Positions 6,274 through 13,562 of a DNA stretch of 13,618 nt are shown one piece after another. This DNA is from an uncultured Porphyromonas sp. (GTDB taxonomy: Bacteria > Bacteroidota > Bacteroidia > Bacteroidales > Porphyromonadaceae). The first letter of the stretch is position 1, and each line of letters begins with the position of its first letter. The DNA is taken from positions 1-13,618 of the forward strand of contig NZ_CABUAN010000048.1 of NCBI RefSeq assembly GCF_902489635.1. The letters are read 5' to 3'. The notes below the pieces were generated by a model. The model was not told the origin of the DNA, did no database searches, and worked only from the letters and a program-made list of their open reading frames with translations. The translations under genes and the position numbers were made by a program.

Positions 6274-6280
6274 ACATCTT

Positions 6281-7354
6281 ATGACTGACAGAAGAATTGT
6301 AGTCGGGATAACCCACGGCGATATCAACGGGACGAGCTACGAGCTACTGCTCAAGCTCTTCAATCGCCATGGCGTGACCGACCTCTTTACACCTATTATA
6401 TATGGATCTCCACGTATTGCCGCTTACTACAGCAAGGCGCTACAGATGGAGCGCGTCTCGTGGCATCTGATCACTGACGCTGAGGAGGCTGAGCCCAACG
6501 TAGTCAACGTGATCGACGTGGTGGGCGACGAGATCGACGTGACGCCTGGCAAAGTGACCGAGGCGGCGGGAGTAGCTGCTCTGACTGCTCTAGAGCGAGC
6601 CACGAGCGACATCAACCGTGGCGCTATCGATGTGCTGGTCACCTGCCCGATCAATAAGGCGGCGATGCCGCAAGACCGCTTCCCCTACAAGGGGCACACC
6701 GCCTATCTGGGCGTAGCTTGCGGCCAGGGCAAAGAGCCGCTGATGATCCTCGCAGCGCCTTCGGGTCTGCGGGTCGCTTTGGTCTCGACGCATGACCCGA
6801 TCAGCCAAGTGTCTAAGGTCATCACTCAGCGAAAGGTGCTCAAGACTTTGGAGATCCTAGACGAAGCGTTGCGCCGAGACTTCTTGATCTCTTCGCCTCG
6901 CATAGCAGTCCTCGGACTCAATCCACACGCTGGTGACAATGGACTGATCGGCTCTGAGGAGCTTGAGGTCATCGCACCATCTATCGCCATTGCGCAGCGG
7001 GAGATGGGGATCTATGCGTTTGGTCCTTTCTCGGCCGATGGCTTTTGGGGCTCGGGAGCTTATCAGCAGTATGATGCGGTCTTGGCTATGTACCACGATC
7101 AGGGGTTAGCCCCCTTCAAGCTCCTACACCTACACGACGGGGTCAACGTGACGGCGGGACTACCCATCATACGCACCTCGCCAGACCACGGCACGGGCTA
7201 CGACATCGTGATGCAGGGCGTCGCCAACGAGCAGGCACTCATGGAGTCTATCTACATGGCTATCGACCTCTACCGCCACCGCATGGCCGACGATGAGGCG
7301 CGTAGCAATGTGCTGCCTAAGCTCTACAAGAACAAGCGAGGAGATAACGAGTAA
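6281..7354 (+). CDS. pdxA: 4-hydroxythreonine-4-phosphate dehydrogenase PdxA
   Basis: Oxidises 4-phosphooxy-L-threonine with NAD; the product decarboxylates to 3-amino-1-hydroxyacetone phosphate, which PdxJ joins with deoxyxylulose phosphate to make pyridoxine phosphate (the DXP-dependent vitamin B6 route). The 357 residues include the N-terminal VGITHGDINGTSYE (8-21), the TCPINKAA block (121-128), and the substrate motif GHTAYLG (138-144). The three metal-binding histidines of the family fit H171 (THDPI), H216 (NPHAGDNG) and H272 (MYHDQGL). The end block GLPIIRTSPDHGTGYDI is complete, so the enzyme should be active. The N-terminal GDINGTSYE differs from the GDPAGIGPE-type motif of E. coli; I believe the variant is normal in this phylum. 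The neighbours give no other B6 gene. The stop codon directly abuts the next ATG. Confidence 0.96.
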   Translation: MTDRRIVVGITHGDINGTSYELLLKLFNRHGVTDLFTPIIYGSPRIAAYYSKALQMERVSWHLITDAEEAEPNVVNVIDVVGDEIDVTPGKVTEAAGVAALTALERATSDINRGAIDVLVTCPINKAAMPQDRFPYKGHTAYLGVACGQGKEPLMILAAPSGLRVALVSTHDPISQVSKVITQRKVLKTLEILDEALRRDFLISSPRIAVLGLNPHAGDNGLIGSEELEVIAPSIAIAQREMGIYAFGPFSADGFWGSGAYQQYDAVLAMYHDQGLAPFKLLHLHDGVNVTAGLPIIRTSPDHGTGYDIVMQGVANEQALMESIYMAIDLYRHRMADDEARSNVLPKLYKNKRGDNE

Positions 7355-8341
7355 ATGCAAAGAGCGACAAAGGATATGGAACGCATCAACGGACTCATAG
7401 CTCGCAAAGGGATCAGACCTATGACAGATCGCATAGCCCATGAAGTGCTGGTGCGTACAGACTTTGCCGAGACTCACTACATGTCTATGCTGGCGATGCT
7501 GATGGGCATCGTCGCAGCCTTTACACTGATCGACCCGATCTCCCTATGGAGTAGCATCGTCGGCTCGGTAGTCATACTGCTGGCTCTGATACTCAACGAG
7601 ACCGCCTGGTCTATAGAGCGGCAACGTGTCACAAGACAGACGACTCCGACGCTCGGCAAGCAGATCGTCGCGTGGTACACAGCTACCCCGATCGTCATAC
7701 AGCTGGCACTCCTCGTCTCCTTGCCGATACGTATCAGCACCTACCCGCCACAAGAGGCTGGAGCTGCGGGCGTGTCGGGCTGGTGGTATGCAGCACTGGC
7801 ACTTATCGTCGTCGTACTCTACCTCTATCAGCTACTCATCGAGTACTTCGTCAGGTACTACCAGCGCAGCATGTCTGCACAGGTAGAGGCACAGCACTAC
7901 GCTCCGCTCTTCGCCTACCGATATCGACGCGGATATCAGGCGAATAGCCCTAAGGAGCCAGAGAGTGCACGCACGAGGCGGGCGCTCCGTCGCTTGCTCA
8001 CGCTTTGGGAACTCTTACTCCCGTGGCATTATCGTCTGCAGTCGCTACTTTATCGACATGCTCATCAGAGTGGCGTGCCGGCTCAGTTTGTCCAGCAGAT
8101 GCCTCAGTATAAGCGCGGCGTCGGCGTCACGCTAGGTCTGCTCAGCAACTACAACCGCTGGATACTGCTCGTCCTCACCCTAGCCTTCCGTTGGGAGCTT
8201 TGGTATCTGGTGGTGACAGGCGTCGTCATGACGCTGATGACCCTAGGCGCGCAGCTTTACCTAGAGTCGGAGTACCGCAAGCTCTACGAGGGACTCCTCA
8301 ATAACTTACACCGCGAGGAGCAACAAGAGTCTCCACAATAG
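7355..8341 (+). CDS. Integral membrane protein of unknown function
   Basis: I do not recognise a family. The 328 residues show about six hydrophobic segments: roughly 43-59, 64-82, 104-124, 143-168, 267-278 and 281-300. Between the fourth and fifth lies a long, strongly basic and aromatic stretch (170-255) with many Arg, Tyr and His residues, probably cytoplasmic. The tail after 300 is charged and acidic (EEQQESPQ). There is no signal peptide and no catalytic motif that I can identify. The ATG at 7355 directly follows the pdxA stop; a later ATG at residue 8 or 23 is possible. The helicase gene begins 4 bases after the stop. This end-to-end packing points to translational coupling, but the function cannot be inferred from pdxA or the helicase. 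Confidence 0.75.
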   Translation: MQRATKDMERINGLIARKGIRPMTDRIAHEVLVRTDFAETHYMSMLAMLMGIVAAFTLIDPISLWSSIVGSVVILLALILNETAWSIERQRVTRQTTPTLGKQIVAWYTATPIVIQLALLVSLPIRISTYPPQEAGAAGVSGWWYAALALIVVVLYLYQLLIEYFVRYYQRSMSAQVEAQHYAPLFAYRYRRGYQANSPKEPESARTRRALRRLLTLWELLLPWHYRLQSLLYRHAHQSGVPAQFVQQMPQYKRGVGVTLGLLSNYNRWILLVLTLAFRWELWYLVVTGVVMTLMTLGAQLYLESEYRKLYEGLLNNLHREEQQESPQ

Positions 8342-8345
8342 CACT

Positions 8346-11300
8346 ATGAGTACAGAGGAAAAGCGACTACATGTCTACAAAGCTTCGGCAGGAGCGGGCA
8401 AGACCCACACCATGACGGAATCTTTCCTGCGCCATGTCCTGGAGAAGCCTAGGACGAGCTACCAGGAGGTGCAGGCGGTCACCTTTACCAACCTAGCGAC
8501 CCGAGAGCTCAAGGAGCGATTCTTCAAGGAGCTCGACACATTAGCGACAGAGCCTCAAAAGTCGCCTTTCTACGACAGCTTTAAGGCTGATTATAACAGT
8601 GACGCTCAGCTGCTATCCAGAAATGCACGCACGGCACTCCAGTCCATACTCTTCGACTATGGTGGGCTACGCGTCAAGACGATCGACTCCTTCTTCCAAG
8701 ACATCACCCATGCGCTAGCGATCGAGCTCAAGCAGCGTCCCTCGACGCGTATCGAGCTCTCTACCGATCAGATACTAAGTCTAGCCGTGGAGCGACTCTT
8801 TGAGCAGCCATCCCCCACCGCTCAGAAAGCTATCCAGAGCTTTCTGCTCAATCGCAAGGAGAAGTCTATCTACGCCCTGCGAAAGAGCTTAAAGCTCTTT
8901 GCCAAGCAACTATACAACGAGCAGGTGCAGGAGCAAGCCTTCGAGGGGAAGACGCTCTTTGATCCTCAGACCTACGACAGCTTCGTCCGTGCTGTCGAGG
9001 AGCAGATTGTGGTGGTGCAGGATCAGATCAGGGATCAGGTGGCAACAGCCCGATCGCTCGTCGACGAGGATGTCAAGCTACCAGGCGGCAAGAACTCGCC
9101 ACTGACGAGGCTCTTGGATAGGACAAAGAATGAGCCGACGGTCGGTGCTACAAACTCCTATATAACCGCTACACCCTGGGATAAGTACTTGAAGAACCTC
9201 GATGTCACCAAAGCTCTCAACGAGAGCTACACCAAAGACCTCGAAATTCCCCAGCTGATCGATATCTTCCAGACGATACTCCGCCTCTACACAGAGCTCT
9301 TTACCCTACGTACGGCGATCAAAAACGGATACGAGCTACAGCTCCTCGCAGAGATACAGACGAATGTCTACAAAGTCTCCGAAGAGCTAGGCATCACGCT
9401 CCTAGACAACGCCAAGCGACTCATCCGAACCCTCGTGAGCGGCGAGGGTAGCACCGCTTTTATCTACGAGCGGCTAGGCACCAAGCTGACACATCACATG
9501 ATCGATGAGTTTCAGGATACCAGTCGCTTTCAATACAAAAACTTCGTTCCGCTCCTTGAGGAGGCGCTGAGTAGTTCTGGCGAGGTCTTCATCGTGGGAG
9601 ATGTCAAGCAGAGCATCTACCGCTTTCGCTATAGCGACCCGATGCTTCTGCAGGAAGATCTTGGCAAAGACTTCGGCGATAACCTGAAAGCAAAAAACCT
9701 CCCGGACAACTGGCGTAGTGCCCCAGCGATTGTCTCCTTCAACAATCGCTTCTTCTCGCTCCTACCCTACGCCTCCGAGCTCAAGCAAGAGAGTTCTAAT
9801 GGAAGCAAAACTCTACTCCAAACGGTCTACGACCCCGAAGAGGTACACCAAAATGTGCCCGGTTCAAACATGACCAAGGTCGGCGGCGTCTTCATACATC
9901 AATGGGAGAAGATGCCCGAGACACCGCAGCCAACACCAACAGCAGAAGAGGACGACACCGCCAAGACGCCCCCACCAGATCCGCTCCAGACGAAGATCAA
10001 CTACCTCCTCTACTATATCATCCCCTCCATACGAAAGCGTGGCTATAAGCTCTCGGACATCGCTATCCTAACGCCAAACAACGACACGCTCCAGCGCATC
10101 GCTCAGACTATCATCCTGTACAACAAAAAGCGCGAAAAGGAGGGAAACGAGCACCTGCAGCCACTCGCCTTCGTATCCCGTGAGATGCTCTCACTAGATG
10201 CCAACCCGCTCTACCGTCTCATCGTTGAGATCATGCAGAGCGTCCTAGTCAACGCGGGAGCCAGCGAGGAGCTTTACAGCAAGAGCTTCGAGCACCGACT
10301 AGCCGTAACACACTATGGCGAGCTAGCTCGTGGCCTCAGTGACTCACCCGCCCTAGACCTCGCACGCTGCTACCAAGAGGGGCTGAGTGCCTCGCTCTAC
10401 GAGCTAACCTTACTGATCGTCGAGGAGCTCCGCCCCCTCATCACCTCCGCTGACCAGCCCTACATAGACGCACTCCTAGACACCGTCCAGGACTACAGCC
10501 AGGACAACTACGTAGACCTGCAGGGCTTCCTCGAGTGGCTAGAGACCCACACCCCCAGCCTAAGCTTAGAGACACAAGATGCCCTACAGCTCCTCACCAT
10601 ACACTCGGCCAAGGGGCTCGGCTTTCCCGTCGTTTGCCTCCTAGAGTACAAGATGAGGCTACTAGAGCCTACGGATACCATCTGGTGTCGCGATGAGGAG
10701 ACAATGGCTAAACTGCACAAGCTCCTAGGCGAAAGCGTCGAGATCCCCGCTTTACTCCCTATCTCTCCCACCAAAGAGGCACGAAGCACCCTCTTCCGCA
10801 AGCAGGTTATGGCCGAGGAGCAGCTTGCTCTCCTAGACCGCATCAATATGATCTACGTAGCGATGACACGCGCCAAGAACGAGATGCACCTCATACTCAG
10901 TGAAGACAAGGGAAAGTCGGGTGAGAGTATCAACTTCGAGCGACTCATCTCTGAACTAGTCAATGAGGTCCAAAAGCCTGCCCCTGAAAAGCTTGCTTTA
11001 TTGTCACGGGAGACGATCGATCTCCAATGCTCGGAGGACAAGGTCTCGCCGTCAGAAGATGAGGAGATCAATCAAAGGATCTTTTACTATCAGACCGATC
11101 CTACCACCGCATCGCCTAAGCCTACGACAGACTCTGGCGACGCCTCACGGCTCGTCCATATACCAGGCAGAGCGCAGACAGGTGCGCTAGCCCAGCTACG
11201 CGTACGTCGCTCCCAGAGCGTCGCCTATCAGACGCAAGATGCCGTGCGCAATGGTCTCTTCCTCCACGCCTTGCTGAGTGAGATTGACTACCTAGAGCAC

Positions 11301-11726
11301 GACGAGCTACTGAAGCTACTCGATATGAAATGCCTGCAGGGACTCATCCCGCAAGAGCAGCGTGATGCTCTCGCTAAGCTACTAGAGCAGGCGCTCACAG
11401 ATCCCTTGATAGCCGAATACTACGATCGAAGTAGTGGGTGGCAGGTGATCAATGAGCGAAGCATCGTCCGCCTCTCACAAGACGCCGAGAGTGAGACCAG
11501 ACAAGCCCGCATAGAGCGTCCCGATCGTATCCTGTACGACGACGAGGAGCAGCAAGCCGTCATCATAGACTACAAGAGTGGCGACGAGGCGCAGCAGTAC
11601 ACGAGTCGCCACAAGCGCCAGCTACGTAGCTACCGCAAGGCACTCCTCGAGAGTGGCTTCCAGACGGTACGCGCCTACCTCCTCTACCTCTCTGCCGAGG
11701 GGCATCAGATCGTCGAGGTAGACTAA
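8346..11726 (+). CDS. addA: UvrD/RecB-type helicase-nuclease, AddA-like
   Basis: An SF1 DNA helicase joined to a RecB-type nuclease, expected to process double-strand breaks for RecA-dependent repair. The 1126 residues carry the full motif set: Walker A AGAGKT (15-20), motif Ia near 44-58 (TFTNLATRELKER), Walker B D387-E-F-Q-D391, motif III GDVKQSIYRFR (418-428), then DNWRS, motif V TIHSAKG (751-757) and motif VI YVAMTRAK (837-844). The C-terminal nuclease has H974, D1060 and D1075-Y-K1077, followed by QLRSY, so it looks active. A Pro/Thr/Glu-rich insert (about 525-547) is probably a flexible loop. AddA normally works with AddB, and the two genes are commonly adjacent; no addB is in this window. 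A RecB-like protein is the alternative name. It is the last gene of its group and ends 310 bases before the convergent rplI stop. Confidence 0.9.
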   Translation: MSTEEKRLHVYKASAGAGKTHTMTESFLRHVLEKPRTSYQEVQAVTFTNLATRELKERFFKELDTLATEPQKSPFYDSFKADYNSDAQLLSRNARTALQSILFDYGGLRVKTIDSFFQDITHALAIELKQRPSTRIELSTDQILSLAVERLFEQPSPTAQKAIQSFLLNRKEKSIYALRKSLKLFAKQLYNEQVQEQAFEGKTLFDPQTYDSFVRAVEEQIVVVQDQIRDQVATARSLVDEDVKLPGGKNSPLTRLLDRTKNEPTVGATNSYITATPWDKYLKNLDVTKALNESYTKDLEIPQLIDIFQTILRLYTELFTLRTAIKNGYELQLLAEIQTNVYKVSEELGITLLDNAKRLIRTLVSGEGSTAFIYERLGTKLTHHMIDEFQDTSRFQYKNFVPLLEEALSSSGEVFIVGDVKQSIYRFRYSDPMLLQEDLGKDFGDNLKAKNLPDNWRSAPAIVSFNNRFFSLLPYASELKQESSNGSKTLLQTVYDPEEVHQNVPGSNMTKVGGVFIHQWEKMPETPQPTPTAEEDDTAKTPPPDPLQTKINYLLYYIIPSIRKRGYKLSDIAILTPNNDTLQRIAQTIILYNKKREKEGNEHLQPLAFVSREMLSLDANPLYRLIVEIMQSVLVNAGASEELYSKSFEHRLAVTHYGELARGLSDSPALDLARCYQEGLSASLYELTLLIVEELRPLITSADQPYIDALLDTVQDYSQDNYVDLQGFLEWLETHTPSLSLETQDALQLLTIHSAKGLGFPVVCLLEYKMRLLEPTDTIWCRDEETMAKLHKLLGESVEIPALLPISPTKEARSTLFRKQVMAEEQLALLDRINMIYVAMTRAKNEMHLILSEDKGKSGESINFERLISELVNEVQKPAPEKLALLSRETIDLQCSEDKVSPSEDEEINQRIFYYQTDPTTASPKPTTDSGDASRLVHIPGRAQTGALAQLRVRRSQSVAYQTQDAVRNGLFLHALLSEIDYLEHDELLKLLDMKCLQGLIPQEQRDALAKLLEQALTDPLIAEYYDRSSGWQVINERSIVRLSQDAESETRQARIERPDRILYDDEEQQAVIIDYKSGDEAQQYTSRHKRQLRSYRKALLESGFQTVRAYLLYLSAEGHQIVEVD

Positions 11727-11941
11727 CCAGAGACCGTTGCATAAAGGCGAATCGCGGTGTTGCTTTCGGGATTCGGCTTCGGTCACATACGGAGGTATGC
11801 TCCCTTCAGACCTCACCCTCAGCGCCTTGCGCTTCATCCTTTCTGCAAAGTCAGGATAATCTTGCAAGCAAGATTGTGAGACCGCATCAAGCCACCGTCC
11901 TACCCTAGCGACAAGTCTCTTCCTAGCGACAAGCAATAGAT
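11727..11941. other. Convergent intergenic stretch, possible dispersed repeat
   Basis: No convincing gene is present. The stretch holds several small symmetric elements: a hairpin CATAC-GGAG-GTATG (11786-11799), AGCGC-CTT-GCGCT near 11821, and an 18-base near-palindrome (11858-11875, AATCTTGC-AA-GCAAGATT). CCTAGCGACAAG occurs twice, at 11904-11915 and 11922-11933. GAGACCG occurs near both ends (about 11730 and 11878). A reverse open frame from 11960 to 11622 covers it but overlaps the addA 3' end by 105 bases. The high GC and the many small dyads look more like a repeat or relic than a spacer. I have an impression of similar sequence in other Porphyromonas genomes but cannot confirm it. Confidence 0.4.
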
Positions 11942-11989
11942 CAAAACAAAAGGTCGCCACGTAGTACTACGTGACGACCTTTTGTTTTG
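11942..11989. terminator. 48-bp palindromic bidirectional terminator
   Basis: Bases 11942-11989 are self-complementary around 11965/11966, with 23 of 24 pairs matched. The exception, C11957 opposite A11974, becomes a G-U pair in reverse-strand RNA, so the fold is complete for the ribosomal operon. The stem base is A-rich on one side and T-rich on the other (CAAAACAAAAGG with CCTTTTGTTTTG), so a U-rich tail exists in both directions. It serves convergent addA and rplI. Confidence 0.9.
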
Positions 11990-12002
11990 TTATGATTGTA
12001 CT

Positions 12003-12025
12003 GCTCTAGAGCAAGCTCTTAGAGC
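12003..12025. terminator. Small hairpin after rplI
   Basis: GCTCTAGAGC (12003-12012) and GCTCTTAGAGC (12015-12025) pair with one bulged base and an AA between them. It lies 11 bases after the rplI stop codon and 13 bases before the large terminator in the direction of reverse-strand transcription. It has no U run of its own, so it may protect the mRNA 3' end or assist termination. GCTCTAGAGC is itself palindromic, so other folds exist. Confidence 0.45.
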
Positions 12026-12036
12026 ATACGATTGAC

Positions 12037-12603
12037 TTACTCGGCAGCTGTAGCTGTCTCCTCAGCCTGAGCCTCTGGAGCCTCAGCGCCCTCCTCTGCA
12101 GGAGCCTCAGCAGCGGGTGCTGGTGCGGGAGCAGGAGTCTCAGACTCGATGACGGCGTGATTCTCTGAGATGACGGTAAAGGTGATCGGAACGATCACAT
12201 CGCGGTGCAGACGTACCTGCGCCTCGTAGTCGCCGACCTCCTTGACAGCCTTCTTGATCTGGATGATCTTGCGATCGATCTCGAAGCCCTTCTCAGCGAG
12301 TGCCTCAGCGAGCTGGATGTTCGTTACAGAGCCAAAGATGACACCATACTTAGATGTCTTAGCCTTGATCTCTAGGTGTAGACCATCGATCTTCTCGCCC
12401 AGAGCTTGCGCCTCCTGCTTGATAGCTTCGAGCTTGTGAGCTCTCTGGCGTAGCTCCTCAGCAAGCATCTTCTTAGCACTCTCGCTAGCGATGACAGCCT
12501 TCTTCTGAGGGATCAGGTAGTTGCGTCCGTAGCCGTCCTTGACGGTTACGATATCATCCTTAAAGCCTAGGTTGATAATGTCTTCTTTCAGTATTACTTC
12601 CAT
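12037..12603 (-). CDS. rplI: 50S ribosomal protein L9 with an extended acidic tail
   Basis: L9 binds 23S rRNA through its N-terminal domain and spans towards the next ribosome through a long helix. The N-terminal domain (1-50) has the signature GYGRNYLIPQKKA (24-36); the connecting helix covers about 41-75, and the C-terminal domain 76-147 includes KYGVIFGSVT and FEIDRKII. Bacterial L9 is usually near 150 residues, while this one has 188. The extra residues 151-188 are almost only Ala, Glu and Pro, with no Lys or Arg. The tail is in frame with no sign of frameshift. It is the last gene of the rpsF-rpsR-rplI operon, 25 bases after rpsR. Confidence 0.96.
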   Translation of the reverse strand: MEVILKEDIINLGFKDDIVTVKDGYGRNYLIPQKKAVIASESAKKMLAEELRQRAHKLEAIKQEAQALGEKIDGLHLEIKAKTSKYGVIFGSVTNIQLAEALAEKGFEIDRKIIQIKKAVKEVGDYEAQVRLHRDVIVPITFTVISENHAVIESETPAPAPAPAAEAPAEEGAEAPEAQAEETATAAE

Positions 12604-12628
12604 TGTCTTATCGGTCTCTAGGTGATGA

Positions 12629-12895
12629 TTACTTCATAAGGTCCGTTACGAAGGGTAGCAGAGCTAGGTGACGAGCACGCTTGACAGCCTGAGCTACACG
12701 ACGCTGGAACTTAAGGCTATTGCCTGTGATACGACGTGGGAGGATCTTACCCTGATCGTTGAGGAACTTCTTGAGGAACTCGGGGTCCTTGTAGTCCACA
12801 TACTTGATGCCAGCCTTCTTAAAGCGGCAGTACTTCTTCTGCTGTACCTCTCCTGGGAGTGGTCTGCTATAGCGACCTCTTCTTGTTCTTGCCAT
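12629..12895 (-). CDS. rpsR: 30S ribosomal protein S18
   Basis: S18 binds the 30S platform together with S6. The 88 residues include the basic N terminus, KKYCRFKKAGI (20-30), the DYKDPEFLKKFL block and the family core KILPRRITGNSLKFQRR (51-67). Only one Cys (C23) is present, so this is the form without a zinc site. The ATG follows the rpsF stop by 2 bases, consistent with coupled translation of the S6 and S18 partners. No ssb or priB gene lies between them, unlike in some other phyla. Confidence 0.98.
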   Translation of the reverse strand: MARTRRGRYSRPLPGEVQQKKYCRFKKAGIKYVDYKDPEFLKKFLNDQGKILPRRITGNSLKFQRRVAQAVKRARHLALLPFVTDLMK

Positions 12896-12897
12896 GA

Positions 12898-13245
12898 TTA
12901 CTTCTCTGCTACAGGGTTACTTTTCAGTGAGCGACGCTTCTCAGCATACGCATGGTGGAACTTGTCCTGAGCGATCGTTAGGTAGCGCAGGACCGTCTCG
13001 TCACGTCTCAAGAGTGTCTCAAAGGGCTTGATCACTGAGGGCTCAGCGTCAAACTCTATGAAGTGATAAAATCCGGTAGACTTCTTCTCGATGGGATAGG
13101 CGAGCTTCTTGAGCCCCCAGTGCTCATCGTTCACAATCGTGGCACCTGCAGAGGTGAGATGTGAAGTGAACTTATCTACCGCTTCCTTCATCTGAGCATC
13201 AGACAAAACGGGAGTTAAAATGAAAACGGTTTCGTAGTGGTTCAT
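12898..13245 (-). CDS. rpsF: 30S ribosomal protein S6
   Basis: S6 pairs with S18 on the 30S platform. The 115 residues show the family opening MNHYETVFILTP, the central WGLKKLAYPIEKKSTGFYHFIEF (43-65, with the usual basic strand) and RRDETVLRYLTI (80-91). The C-terminal tail (about 97-115) is basic and probably disordered. It is the first gene of the operon, about 22 bases after the predicted transcription start. Such a short leader leaves little room for the S6:S18-binding RNA fold found in some bacteria, and I see none. The upstream bases are AT-rich without a Shine-Dalgarno sequence. Confidence 0.98.
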   Translation of the reverse strand: MNHYETVFILTPVLSDAQMKEAVDKFTSHLTSAGATIVNDEHWGLKKLAYPIEKKSTGFYHFIEFDAEPSVIKPFETLLRRDETVLRYLTIAQDKFHHAYAEKRRSLKSNPVAEK

Positions 13246-13273
13246 ATATAGTTAGTAAAAACGCTATTGCCTG

Positions 13274-13303
13274 CAAAGGTACACATATTTATTGGATAAA
13301 CAA
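13274..13303 (-). promoter_or_regulatory. Bacteroidota-type promoter of rpsF-rpsR-rplI
   Basis: On the reverse strand TTG (13303-13301) is followed after 19 bases by TACCTTTG (13281-13274). The -33 block GCTTGTTTAT (13305-13296) is identical to that of the tRNA-Pro promoter, and the spacer is similar there too. Transcription should begin near 13267. The right repeat arm starts 51 bases further upstream. Confidence 0.88.
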
Positions 13304-13451
13304 GCGAACCACCCTGCCGACCCTCCGAAAAACGCAATTTGGAGTGGAAAAATACAGGCTGACGCATGATAATCGCTCTGTCAGGAGCTACACATGAGCG
13401 ACAAGCAAGGCATAGATGAGGTCACTATATATAATGTGTCAACCATGGATT

Positions 13452-13486
13452 GGCTGTTGGCTGTTGGCTATTGGCTGTTAGCTATC
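13452..13486 (-). repeat. AAYAGCY heptamer array in the right arm
   Basis: On the reverse strand the units read GATAGCT, AACAGCC, AATAGCC, AACAGCC, AACAGCC. This equals 141-175 of the left arm except that AATAGCT there is AATAGCC here. Confidence 0.85.
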
Positions 13487-13513
13487 GGAACCATCGGAGC
13501 TATCAGAGTGATC

Positions 13514-13562
13514 GGATCTCTAATCTCTAACTTCTAATCTCTAACTTCTAACCTCCAACCTC
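13514..13562 (-). repeat. GARRTTA heptamer array in the right arm (7 units)
   Basis: Reverse-strand units are GAGGTTG, GAGGTTA, GAAGTTA, GAGATTA, GAAGTTA, GAGATTA and GAGATCC. The left arm has only five units including the same closing GAGATCC, in a different order of variants. The array is therefore the variable module of the element. Confidence 0.9.

Noticed and set aside
11622..11960. Reverse-strand 112-codon open frame as a hypothetical gene
   Set aside because: It overlaps the addA 3' end by 105 bases, has no promoter box, begins inside the palindromic terminator and shows no recognisable protein pattern. It is more likely a chance frame over a repeat-like region.
13246..13273. S6:S18-binding autoregulatory leader for rpsF
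   Set aside because: The leader is only about 22 bases and AT-rich, and I could not find the stem with bulged CCG known from other bacteria.
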